DNA of 64,000 nucleotides, taken from contig CAKSTL010000003.1 of assembly GCA_934500875.1 (NCBI GenBank), forward strand, positions 124,001-188,000. Reading direction: 5' to 3'. Shown here piece after piece: positions 8,075 to 15,928 of the stretch (position 1 is the stretch's first letter; every line of letters begins with the position of its first letter). The position numbers and the translations under genes were made by a program. This DNA is from an uncultured Clostridia bacterium (GTDB lineage: Bacteria > Bacillota > Clostridia > UMGS1810). The notes beneath the pieces were generated by a model. It was given only the letters and a program-made list of their open reading frames with translations. It made no database searches and was not told the DNA's origin.

Positions 8075-9248
8075 AAAACTGTTTTTGATTTTTTTATCTG
8101 TTATGCTTCTTACCTCGTGCGCCGACAGAAAAGAGATTGACGATTATGCTTATGTTATTGCGGCGGGAATTGACGAGGCGGAAAACGGAAAATACAAGTT
8201 TACCGTATCGCTTGCAAATGTAAATTCCATTGGCGAAACCAAAGAGGAGGAGGGCGGAAATATGTCAAGCGTCACGGCGGTTGCAACGGACTTTTACACT
8301 GCCCTCGATATAATAAACAACAATGTCAGCAAAAAAATAAATCTTTCGCACATAAAGCTGATAGTTTTTTCGTCAGCCGTTGCGAGAAGCGGAATAAAAA
8401 GCTTTACCGATTCGTTTGTGCGCGAGCTTAAAATCCGCCCGGGAACGATTGTTGCGGTGAGCGAAAACTGCGAGGATTATCTTAAAAATTTAAATCCTAT
8501 GCTTGAGATAAATCCCGAAAAATATTTTAAAGAAATTTTTGAAACAGATAATACAAATTATGCCGTGCGTTCATATCTTTCCGACTTTTTCTATGCCACA
8601 AACGGCGCTCCCGAAACGGTTGTGCTGCCTGTTTTGGGTGTGATGGGCAAGGATGTGGAAAACAGCGATTACGAAAACAACGACTACGGAGAAAACGATT
8701 TCGGGGTTGATAAGGTGCCTATAAGCGCAAAAAACAGGGCTATAGTTTCGGGAACTGCATATTTTTCGGGAGATAAGATGATTGCGCAAGGCACGCTTAA
8801 AGAAAATATTTTCCACCTTCTTCTTACAAAATCGGCAAAGAAAACCGCATATTCCGCAAGGTATGAGGATGAGCAGGTTGCGGTGCTTATTTCCGAATTT
8901 AAAAAGCCGGAAATAAAAGTTTTGTGCAAGGAAAATCCTAAAATCTGCCTGCGGCTGTTTATAGACTGCGAGGCGGTTTATATTCCGGATGAAGTATCGA
9001 AGAATTTAAAGGGCGAAAAACTCGGAAAATTTATTGAGGAGGACATAAAGAAAAATATCGTGCGTTATCTTGATAAAACGGCGTCATATCTTAAAACCGA
9101 CACCGAAAATTTTTCAAAGTGCGCCCGAAAAAGGTTTTTGACGCAAAAAGCCTGGAACGAATATAACTGGGGCGAAAAATATAAAAATTCAACGTTCGAC
9201 GTTGGCGTTAAGGTGAATATTGTGCGCCCGGGTGTGCTGGGAGAGTGA
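8067..9248 (+). CDS. Ger(x)C-family spore germination lipoprotein
   Basis: A 393-residue lipoprotein: signal VYKKLFLIFLSVMLLTSC with lipobox LLTSC (cysteine about residue 16), then DRKEIDDYAYVIAAGID, the standard opening of GerC/GerAC subunits. The GTG at 8067 is preferred over upstream in-frame codons because GAGGAGGGG (8053-8061) lies just before it and the signal peptide begins there. It completes the A-B-C receptor set. A short acidic insertion rich in N, D and E sits near residues 195-215. Confidence 0.93.
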   Translation: MYKKLFLIFLSVMLLTSCADRKEIDDYAYVIAAGIDEAENGKYKFTVSLANVNSIGETKEEEGGNMSSVTAVATDFYTALDIINNNVSKKINLSHIKLIVFSSAVARSGIKSFTDSFVRELKIRPGTIVAVSENCEDYLKNLNPMLEINPEKYFKEIFETDNTNYAVRSYLSDFFYATNGAPETVVLPVLGVMGKDVENSDYENNDYGENDFGVDKVPISAKNRAIVSGTAYFSGDKMIAQGTLKENIFHLLLTKSAKKTAYSARYEDEQVAVLISEFKKPEIKVLCKENPKICLRLFIDCEAVYIPDEVSKNLKGEKLGKFIEEDIKKNIVRYLDKTASYLKTDTENFSKCARKRFLTQKAWNEYNWGEKYKNSTFDVGVKVNIVRPGVLGE

Positions 9249-9418
9249 GTGTTTTGTTAATGCTTGTTTTTGCAATTGTTTTGATTTTGAGCGAAATTTA
9301 CACCGTAAGCTATGCGGTGTATGAAGCGAAAAACAAAAAGTATCTGTCGTGCGTGTTTACAGCCGCTGTGTGCGTGTGCGAGGCTGTTCTTGCCGCTGTT
9401 ATTATGATAATAAAATAA
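9245..9418 (+). CDS. Small two-transmembrane protein, possible D subunit of the Ger receptor
   Basis: A 57-residue ORF whose GTG overlaps the gerC stop codon by four bases (GTGA); an ATG at 9260 is an alternative start giving 52 residues. It has two hydrophobic helices separated by a short basic loop (EAKNKK) and ends in MIIK. Some Bacillus and Clostridium ger operons carry a fourth, small two-helix D subunit; this ORF fits in size, topology and position. The match is by architecture only, since the sequence is too short to assign by eye. A strong terminator follows. Confidence 0.55.
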   Translation: MSVLLMLVFAIVLILSEIYTVSYAVYEAKNKKYLSCVFTAAVCVCEAVLAAVIMIIK

Positions 9419-9502
9419 TTAGAAAGACAAATCCCATATGCCCTAAATTTTAAAAATTTGCCTGTTTACACCGCAAAAAAGCCGATTTTCAATGCATAAA
9501 CA

Positions 9503-9538
9503 ACCCCCCGAAATAAAAATTTCGGGGGGTGTTTTTTT
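9503..9538 (+). terminator. Strong Rho-independent terminator of the ger operon
   Basis: A 12-bp perfect stem (ACCCCCCGAAAT, 9503-9514, with 9519-9530) closes an AAAA loop and is followed by GTTTTTTT. On the opposite strand the downstream run is poor in T, but the hairpin may also end the convergent groESL transcript, which stops at 9554. Confidence 0.9.
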
Positions 9539-9553
9539 GCAGTATTTTTGATT

Positions 9554-11194
9554 TTAGTACATTCCCATACCGGGAGCGCCCATACCTGCGCCTGCCGCTG
9601 CCGCCGCATTAGCGTTGGGGTCTTCTTTATCGGCAACAAGACTTTCGGTTGTAAGAACCATACTTGCAACGCTTGCCGCATTTTGAAGTGCGCTTCTTGT
9701 AACCTTTGTCGGGTCAACAATACCTGCCGAAACCATATCAACATACTCCTCAGTAAGGAAGTTAAAGCCGACGCCTTTTTTGCTGTTTTTGATTTTATCA
9801 ATAATTACCGAGCCTTCAAGACCTGCGTTAGCGGCAATCTGTTTAACAGGCTCTTCCAAAGCTTTAAGAACAATTCTTACACCTGTTTTTTCGTCGCCGT
9901 CAACTGTGTCTATAAGCTTTTCAATGCTTGCAAGCGAGTTGATGTAGCTTGTGCCGCCGCCTGCAACAATGCCTTCTTCAACAGCCGCTTTTGTAGCTGC
10001 CAAAGCGTCCTCAATTCTGAGCTTCAATTCTTTCATTTCCGTTTCGGTTGCAGCGCCGACTTTAATAACGGCAACACCGCCCGAAAGCTTTGCAAGTCTT
10101 TCCTGAAGCTTTTCTTTGTCAAATTCGGAGGTGGATTCTTCAAGCTGGCTTCTTATCTGTGAAACTCTTGCTTTGATATCGTCTTTGTTTCCGCCGCCGT
10201 CTACGATAATTGTGTTTTCTTTCTGAATTTTAACCTGTTTTGCAGTGCCGAGCATATCAAGAGTTGTTTCTTTGAGGTCAAATCCGAGTTCATCCGAAAT
10301 AACCTCGCCGCCTGTAAGAACAGCAATATCTCTGAGCATTTCTTTTCTTCTGTCGCCAAATCCCGGAGCTTTAACCGCAATGCAGGTAAATGTTCCTCTC
10401 AATTTGTTTACAACCAATGTTGCAAGCGCTTCGCCTTCGATATCTTCTGCGATTATAAGAAGTTTTTTGCCCTGCTGAACAATTTTTTCCAAAACAGGGA
10501 GAATTTCCTGGATATTAGAAATTTTCTTGTCCGTGATAAGAATATAGGGGTCGTCAAGAACAGCCTCCATCTTATCGGTATCGGTTACCATATAAGGCGA
10601 AATATAGCCCCTGTCAAACTGCATACCTTCAACAACCTCGCTGTAGGTTGAAGCGGTTTTCGATTCTTCAACGGTAATTACACCGTCGTTTGTAACCTTT
10701 TCCATAGCGTCTGCAATAAGGTTGCCGATTGTTTCGTCAGCAGAAGAAACCGACGCAACACGTGCGATATCATCTCTGCCCGAAACCTTCTGGCTGTTTG
10801 CAACAATATATTCAACCGCTGCGTCAACAGCTTTCTGAATACCTTTTCTTACAATCATGGGATTTGCGCCTGCGGCAACATTTTTAAGACCTTCTCTTAT
10901 AAGCGCCTGAGCCAAAAGAGTAGCGGTTGTTGTACCGTCGCCGGCAATGTCGTTTGTCTTGGTTGCAACTTCTTTAACAAGCTGTGCACCCATATTTTCA
11001 AACGGGTCGGAAAGTTCAATTTCCTTTGCGATTGTCACACCGTCGTTTGTGATAAGGGGAGAACCGAATTTTTTGTCAAGAACAACGTTTCTTCCTTTGG
11101 GACCAAGTGTGATTTTAACTGTGTTTGCAAGCTGGTTTACGCCTGCTTCAAGCGAACGTCTTGCTTCTTCGCCGTACTGTATCTGTTTAGCCAT
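9554..11194 (-). CDS. groEL: Chaperonin GroEL (Hsp60)
   Basis: A 546-residue chaperonin with all landmarks: MAKQIQYGEEARRSLEAGVN start, KITLGPKGRNVVLDKKFGSP, the nucleotide-binding GDGTTTATLLAQ, VEEGIVAGGG, and the C-terminal glycine/methionine tail ending GMGAPGMGMY. It works with GroES to refold cytosolic proteins. GGAGG precedes the ATG; the gene lies 25 bases after groES. Regulation is through the CIRCE element upstream of groES. Confidence 0.98.
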   Translation of the reverse strand: MAKQIQYGEEARRSLEAGVNQLANTVKITLGPKGRNVVLDKKFGSPLITNDGVTIAKEIELSDPFENMGAQLVKEVATKTNDIAGDGTTTATLLAQALIREGLKNVAAGANPMIVRKGIQKAVDAAVEYIVANSQKVSGRDDIARVASVSSADETIGNLIADAMEKVTNDGVITVEESKTASTYSEVVEGMQFDRGYISPYMVTDTDKMEAVLDDPYILITDKKISNIQEILPVLEKIVQQGKKLLIIAEDIEGEALATLVVNKLRGTFTCIAVKAPGFGDRRKEMLRDIAVLTGGEVISDELGFDLKETTLDMLGTAKQVKIQKENTIIVDGGGNKDDIKARVSQIRSQLEESTSEFDKEKLQERLAKLSGGVAVIKVGAATETEMKELKLRIEDALAATKAAVEEGIVAGGGTSYINSLASIEKLIDTVDGDEKTGVRIVLKALEEPVKQIAANAGLEGSVIIDKIKNSKKGVGFNFLTEEYVDMVSAGIVDPTKVTRSALQNAASVASMVLTTESLVADKEDPNANAAAAAGAGMGAPGMGMY

Positions 11195-11219
11195 AACTTA
11201 ATTACCTCCGAAAAATTTA

Positions 11220-11504
11220 TTATTCAACAATTGCCAGAATATCATCCTGACCGAGTATTGTATATTCAGTTCCGTCCATTTTAACTTCCGTGCCCGCATA
11301 TTTGTTTGTAAGCACTCTGTCGCCGACTTTAACTTCCATTTTAATCAAAGCGCCGTCCTTTACTTTGCCGGGACCGATTGCAACAACTTCGGCAACCTGC
11401 GGTTTTTCTTTTGCAGAGCCTGTCAATATAATTCCGCTTTTGGTTGTTTCCTCTGTTTCAACCATTTTTATAACAACTCTGTCTGCTAACGGTTTAATAT
11501 TCAT
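11220..11504 (-). CDS. groES: Co-chaperonin GroES (Hsp10)
   Basis: A 94-residue protein with the standard MNIKPLADRVVIK start, the mobile-loop region ETTKSGIILTGSAKEKPQ and the GPGK and DRVLTNKYAGTEVK-like strands. It caps GroEL. A GGGAGG ribosome-binding site precedes the ATG. It is the first gene of the heat-shock operon. Confidence 0.98.
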   Translation of the reverse strand: MNIKPLADRVVIKMVETEETTKSGIILTGSAKEKPQVAEVVAIGPGKVKDGALIKMEVKVGDRVLTNKYAGTEVKMDGTEYTILGQDDILAIVE

Positions 11505-11531
11505 ATATATTACCTCCCAAAATAATTTACT

Positions 11532-11558
11532 TTAGCACTCTTTTGTCTTTAGTGCTTA
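11532..11558 (-). promoter_or_regulatory. CIRCE operator (HrcA-binding) upstream of groESL
   Basis: TTAGCACTC, nine spacer bases and TAGTGCTTA match the CIRCE inverted repeat (TTAGCACTC-N9-GAGTGCTAA) with two mismatches in one half. It lies between the -10 and the groES ribosome-binding site, the usual place for HrcA repression. hrcA itself is not in the window. Confidence 0.9.
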
Positions 11559-11568
11559 TTCAACTGTG

Positions 11569-11600
11569 ATTATATTACCCCATAAGGCAAAAAAAATCAA
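11569..11600 (-). promoter_or_regulatory. Promoter of groESL
   Basis: Minus strand: a perfect TATAAT at 11574-11569, just upstream of CIRCE. The best upstream hexamer, TTGATT (11600-11595), is 20 bp away, so the -35 is weak or poorly spaced. Confidence 0.55.
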
Positions 11601-11728
11601 GGTTTACCAGTTCTTGCTATCTGTCAAAATTACAAAATATCTAAATAAACCTTTGATTTTCTTTTGATTTCTAAGTTTTTCTTTAAATTTTAAAAATTAG
11701 CAATCGTATGTTAAGTGTGCTATGGGTG

Positions 11729-12826
11729 TTACACGTTAAATCTGAACAGAACGATATCGCCGTCATTCATAACATAATCCTTGCCCTCAAGCCGTACAAG
11801 ACCCTTTTCTTTCGCCGCAGCGTGCGAGCCGCACTCTACCAAATCATTGTATGCAACAACCTCGGCACGTATGAAACCTTTTTCAAAATCGGTATGGATT
11901 TTTCCTGCTGCCTGAGGCGCTTTTGTACCTTTTGTAATGGTCCACGCTCTTACCTCGGGTTCTCCTGCGGTAAGATAGCTTATAAGACCCAAAAGCGAAT
12001 AGCTCTTTTTAATAAGTCTGTCCAATCCCGACTCTTTTAAACCGAGTTCTTCCAAAAATGCCTGTTTTTCTTCGTCGTCAAGTTCCGAAATTTCTTCTTC
12101 GATTCTTGCGGAAACAGGCAAAACCTCTGCCTTTTCTTTTGCGGCGATTTCGCAAAGCGTTTTGTAGTAGGCATTGTTTTCAATGCCGTTTGCCATATCG
12201 TCCTCTGATACGTTTGCGGCATAAATAACGGGTTTTGACGTAAGAAGCGCAACGTCCTTCATAAACTTTACTTCTTCGTCGTCAAAATCAAGGCTGCGTG
12301 CGGGAAGTCCTGCCTCCAGCGTTTCTTTCACCTTTTCATAAACCGCAAGCTCCGCAAGATATTTTTTGTCGCCCGATTTAAGATTTTTCTTTGTTTTGTC
12401 AATTCTTTTGTCAATCATTTCGATATCTGCAAATATAAGCTCAAAATTGATTGTTTCAACATCTCTTGCCGGGTCTACGCTGCCGTCAACGTGAACGATA
12501 TTTGTATCGTCAAAGCACCTTACAACGTGCACGATTGCGTCAACCTCACGGATGTGCGACAAAAACTTGTTTCCGAGACCCTCGCCCTTGCTTGCGCCCT
12601 TTACAAGCCCTGCAATGTCCACAAATTCCACAGTTGCAGGGGTAATTTTCTGCGGATTATACATTTTTGCAAGCACGTTAAGACGCTCGTCCGGAACGGC
12701 AACTATGCCGACGTTGGGCTCGATTGTGCAAAACGGATAGTTTGCCGATTCCGCCCCCGCCTTTGTTATGGCGTTGAAAAGCGTACTCTTTCCAACGTTC
12801 GGAAGCCCGACTATACCTAATTTCAT
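11729..12826 (-). CDS. ychF: Redox-regulated ATPase YchF (Obg-like)
   Basis: A 365-residue P-loop protein: Walker A GLPNVGKS at residues 6-13, switch region VEFVDIAGLVKGASKGEGLGNKFL, and the NKxE-type specificity region altered as in YchF, which prefers ATP. The C-terminal TGS-like domain ends with GDIVLFRFNV. It binds ribosomes and is linked to stress responses. AAGGAG lies upstream of the ATG. It is transcribed toward groES but separated by about 200 bp in which no clear terminator is visible. Confidence 0.97.
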   Translation of the reverse strand: MKLGIVGLPNVGKSTLFNAITKAGAESANYPFCTIEPNVGIVAVPDERLNVLAKMYNPQKITPATVEFVDIAGLVKGASKGEGLGNKFLSHIREVDAIVHVVRCFDDTNIVHVDGSVDPARDVETINFELIFADIEMIDKRIDKTKKNLKSGDKKYLAELAVYEKVKETLEAGLPARSLDFDDEEVKFMKDVALLTSKPVIYAANVSEDDMANGIENNAYYKTLCEIAAKEKAEVLPVSARIEEEISELDDEEKQAFLEELGLKESGLDRLIKKSYSLLGLISYLTAGEPEVRAWTITKGTKAPQAAGKIHTDFEKGFIRAEVVAYNDLVECGSHAAAKEKGLVRLEGKDYVMNDGDIVLFRFNV

Positions 12827-12897
12827 ATTTATTTACATCTCCTTGATTTTTCTTATGTTAATTTTTTTAAATGCAAAAATCCGGTACAATAAAAACA

Positions 12898-12926
12898 ATT
12901 ATATCATATCAACTTTATTTTTTCAA
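12898..12926 (-). promoter_or_regulatory. Sigma-A promoter of ychF
   Basis: Minus strand: TTGAAA (12926-12921), 17-bp spacer, TATAAT (12903-12898) with a TG extended -10. It lies just after the stop codon of the AraC gene. Confidence 0.75.
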
Positions 12927-12936
12927 TAGCAATAAA

Positions 12937-13767
12937 TTATTTTGGGAAAATTTCGGTATATTGGCACATTGAGTTTATATATTCCCTCGGTGATATGCCC
13001 TTATATTTTTTGAAAATATGTATAAAATAGCTCAAATCGTTAAATCCGCACGAAAAGCACACGTTTGTCACGCTTTTTTCGCCGTCTGCAAAGCTCTCGC
13101 AGGCGGCTTTTATGCGGTATTCGGTTATGTATTCAAATGCCGTCTGACCTACTGTTTCCTTAAAAATTCTGCAAAAATAATTAGGGCTTAATTTGCACGA
13201 TTTTGCAAGTTCTTCAAGTGTTATTTTTGACATAAAATTTTCTTCAATCATCTGCATTGCAGGTTTTATTTTCTCCAATTTCACGTTCGGTGCAACCGTT
13301 TTTCCGTTATCGCTCTTTACAATATCCGCCGCCGTAAGATATAAATTCGCCGAAACGTCAAGCTCAAATCCGTGCGGTTTTTGTTTTAAGACGTCAAAGA
13401 TAATGTTAATATTCTTATTATTTTCATATACAACCGCTTTTTGCATATGCGAATTTACAAGGTTTTTGCACATCTTTGTGTTGTAAAGCAGCGACTGCGA
13501 AAATACAATGCAGTCATACCGGCAGTTTTCGGGTTTGGCGCTGTGCATAATTCCACTCGGCACAAATACGCTCTGTCCCTTTGTTACGGTAAATTCACGC
13601 TCGTTAAGCTTAAGCCTCAGCGTGCCGCATATAACACGTATAATTTCAAATTCTTTGTGCCAGTGCATTTGCATTTTATACCTCGGGTGGGTAAAATCTA
13701 TCTCATATAATTCAAGCGGAAACCCCGGTGTTCCCCTTGACATTTTCTCATGATACGAAGTGTTCAT
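12937..13767 (-). CDS. AraC-family regulator with N-terminal cupin, divergent from fucI
   Basis: A 276-residue one-component regulator. The N-terminal sugar-sensing cupin (about 1-130) contains MHWHKEFEIIRV and the HSAKPENCRYDCIVF strand; the C-terminal pair of helix-turn-helix motifs (about 180-270) has SKITLEELAKSCKLSPNYF and the closing SYFIHIFKKYKGISPREY. The ATG at 13767 is used because GGAGGA (13771-13776) precedes it; the frame extends 22 codons further upstream without a better signal. The gene is divergent from L-fucose isomerase with a 114-bp shared regulatory gap, so a role in fucose control is likely but inferred. Confidence 0.88.
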   Translation of the reverse strand: MNTSYHEKMSRGTPGFPLELYEIDFTHPRYKMQMHWHKEFEIIRVICGTLRLKLNEREFTVTKGQSVFVPSGIMHSAKPENCRYDCIVFSQSLLYNTKMCKNLVNSHMQKAVVYENNKNINIIFDVLKQKPHGFELDVSANLYLTAADIVKSDNGKTVAPNVKLEKIKPAMQMIEENFMSKITLEELAKSCKLSPNYFCRIFKETVGQTAFEYITEYRIKAACESFADGEKSVTNVCFSCGFNDLSYFIHIFKKYKGISPREYINSMCQYTEIFPK

Positions 13768-13789
13768 TTTTCCTCCGATAATAAAATAA

Positions 13790-13842
13790 TTATACTTTAC
13801 ATTAGTATAACACAAGATTTTTATCAAAGTCAACAGTATAAT
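13790..13842. promoter_or_regulatory. Divergent promoter/operator region between araC-type regulator and fucI
   Basis: Plus strand: TATAAT at 13837-13842 with no good -35, as expected for an activated promoter of fucI. Minus strand: TTGACT (13833-13828), 18 bp, TATACT (13809-13804) with TG extended -10 for the regulator gene. A perfect inverted repeat TTATACT-N7-AGTATAA (13790-13810) overlaps the minus -10 and is a candidate operator. Confidence 0.55.
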
Positions 13843-13881
13843 AAATGTATGGAAAAATTATTTTCAGGGAGGCAAAACAAA

Positions 13882-15669
13882 ATGAACAGACCGAAAATCG
13901 GAATACGTCCCGTCATTGACGGAAGATGGGGCGGAGTAAGAGAAAGTCTTGAAAATCAGACAATGAATATGGCAAAGTCGGCGGCAAAGCTGATTGAAGA
14001 AAATCTTTGCTATCAGGACGGCGCAAAAGCCGAGTGCGTAATCGGCTGTACCACAATCGGCGGAGGGGCAGAGGCGGCAAAGGTTGCCGAGCAGTTCGGC
14101 AAAGAAAATGTTGTTGCAACGCTGTCGGTAACGCCGTGCTGGTGCTACGGCAGCGAAACAATGGATTTGGACCCCAAAACAATAAAAGCCGTATGGGGAT
14201 TTAACGGAACGGAGCGCCCGGGTGCGGTTTATCTTGCTGCGGCAATGGCGGCCCACGCACAAAGGGGACTTCCTGCGTTTTCAATTTACGGTCACGACGT
14301 TTGTGATGCGGATAACACCGAAATTCCCTCCGACGTTGCCGAAAAAATTCTTCGTTTTGCACGCTGTGCGCTTGCTGTGGGACAGATGAAAAACAAGGCA
14401 TATGTAAATATCGGCGGTGTTGCAATGGGTATTGCGGGTTCGTTCTGCGATGCCGATTTTATGCAGAAATATCTCGGACTTCGTGCCGAATGGGTGGATT
14501 TAACCGAGGTTCTGCGCCGTATCACGCTTGAAATTTATGACCGTAGCGAATACGAAAAGGCGCTTTCGTGGATTAAGGCAAACTGCAAAGAGGGATTTGA
14601 CAAAAACAAAGGCAAAAACTTCCCCGAAATCATCAAAAAATCAAAGGTTGTTCCTGCCGACAAAGACTGGGAATTTATCGCAAAGTTCACAATTATTGTG
14701 CGTGATATTCTTTTCGGAAATCCCAAGCTCAAAGAAATGGGCTGGAGCGAGGAAAGCCTCGGCAGAAACGGCATAGTCGGCGGTTTTCAGGGTCAGAGAA
14801 TGTGGACGGACTGGCTTCCCAACGGCGACTTTACCGAGGCGATTATGGCGTCGAGCTTTGACTGGAACGGTAAAAAAGCGCCGTTTGCGTTTGCAACCGA
14901 AAACGACACATTAAACGGCATATCAATGCTTTTTGCCACACTTCTTACAGGCAAAGCGCCGTGTTTCCACGACGTGCGTACATACTGGTCGCCCGACTCC
15001 GTAAAAAGAGTAACAGGCAAAAACCTTGAAGGAATGGCAAAAAACGGCATAATTCATCTTATAAATTCGGGTGCAACCGCCCTTGACTGCACGGGTGCGT
15101 CAAAGGATAAAGACGGAAACGGCACCGTTAAAGAGTGGTGGAATATGACGGAGAGCGACATAAAAGCTTGCCTTAACGCAACCGATTGGTGCAGGGCAGA
15201 TTACGAATATTTCCGGGGCGGCGGATTTTCAAGTCACTTCAAAACCGAGGCTGAAATGCCCGTTACAATGATAAGAGTTAACCTTATTGACGGCATTGGA
15301 CCTACAATCCAGATTGCGGAGGGCTACACCGTGACGCTTCCCGACGACGTTCACGAAAAACTGGACAAACGCACCGACCCGACTTGGCCCACAACTTGGT
15401 TTGCGCCGATTTTGACAGGCAAGGGCGCATTTACAGACGTTTATTCCGTTATGGCAAACTGGGGCGCAAATCACGGCGTAACGGTTCACGGACATATCGG
15501 CGCAGATTTAATCACGCTTGCGTCAATGCTGAGAATCCCTGTTTCGGTTCATAATGTTCCCGACGAAAAAATTTACCGTCCGCAGTCGTGGGCAGGTTTT
15601 GGCGTCGGCAATGACAAAACCGCAACCGATTACAGAGCGTGCAAAGAATACGGTCCGTTATACAGATAA
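13882..15669 (+). CDS. fucI: L-fucose isomerase
   Basis: A 595-residue protein alignable by eye to E. coli FucI (591 residues): PKIGIRPVIDGR, VTPCWCYGSET, WGFNGTERPGAVYLAA, IYGHDV, FQGQR-WTD, NGAN-type NWGANHGV and the closing YGPLY. The metal ligands of the E. coli enzyme (E337, D361, H528) correspond to E340, D364 and H531 here. It converts L-fucose to L-fuculose in the cytoplasm; D-arabinose may also be used. The ATG at 13882 has AGGGAGG at 13866-13872; the longer reading frame beginning at 13750 would overlap the divergent regulator and has no such signal. Monocistronic, with a terminator just downstream; kinase and aldolase genes are not adjacent. Confidence 0.97.
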   Translation: MNRPKIGIRPVIDGRWGGVRESLENQTMNMAKSAAKLIEENLCYQDGAKAECVIGCTTIGGGAEAAKVAEQFGKENVVATLSVTPCWCYGSETMDLDPKTIKAVWGFNGTERPGAVYLAAAMAAHAQRGLPAFSIYGHDVCDADNTEIPSDVAEKILRFARCALAVGQMKNKAYVNIGGVAMGIAGSFCDADFMQKYLGLRAEWVDLTEVLRRITLEIYDRSEYEKALSWIKANCKEGFDKNKGKNFPEIIKKSKVVPADKDWEFIAKFTIIVRDILFGNPKLKEMGWSEESLGRNGIVGGFQGQRMWTDWLPNGDFTEAIMASSFDWNGKKAPFAFATENDTLNGISMLFATLLTGKAPCFHDVRTYWSPDSVKRVTGKNLEGMAKNGIIHLINSGATALDCTGASKDKDGNGTVKEWWNMTESDIKACLNATDWCRADYEYFRGGGFSSHFKTEAEMPVTMIRVNLIDGIGPTIQIAEGYTVTLPDDVHEKLDKRTDPTWPTTWFAPILTGKGAFTDVYSVMANWGANHGVTVHGHIGADLITLASMLRIPVSVHNVPDEKIYRPQSWAGFGVGNDKTATDYRACKEYGPLYR

Positions 15670-15697
15670 ACAAAAATTTGTAAATAAAACTCAACGG

Positions 15698-15735
15698 CAG
15701 ATCTTGAAAATTTATTTTTTCAAGGTCTGTTTTTT
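15698..15735 (+). terminator. Rho-independent terminator of fucI
   Basis: A 13-bp stem (CAGATCTTGAAAA, 15698-15710, with 15717-15729, one G-U pair) and a T-tract at 15730-15735. Confidence 0.85.
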
Positions 15736-15817
15736 GTGTGAAAAGCGTGCCTTTCAGCGCGCAAAAACAGCCGAAATAAGCGATAAAACAGGCAAATAAC
15801 AGGAATTTGTTCAAATA

Positions 15818-15860
15818 ACAAGATTATGTTCTTGTATCTTAAAATGCGCAATGCTACAAT
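15818..15860 (+). promoter_or_regulatory. Promoter and candidate operator of glycan operon A
   Basis: TTGTAT (15832-15837), 17-bp spacer, TACAAT (15855-15860) with a TG extended -10; the start would be near 15867, leaving a leader of about 60 bases. An inverted repeat ACAAGA-N6-TCTTGT (15818-15835) overlaps the -35 and is placed where a repressor or activator would act. The operon that follows has only short gaps to 36974. Confidence 0.6.
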
Positions 15861-15928
15861 CAAATCAAGAGATATATGGCGTATACTGCGCCCGAAAGTT
15901 AATTGACAAAATTGGAGGAGAAGAAATT

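Noticed and set aside
9548..10162. 204-codon open frame on the plus strand
   Set aside because: Antisense to groEL, cysteine-rich composition, no motifs.
13750..13881. 44-codon upstream extension of fucI
   Set aside because: It would overlap the start of the divergent regulator and the promoter region, has no ribosome-binding site, and FucI homology begins at MNRPKIGIRP.
15739..15756. CcpA cre-like palindrome TGAAA-N8-TTTCA
   Set aside because: The spacing is four bases longer than a cre site and it lies far upstream of the operon A promoter; treated as chance.
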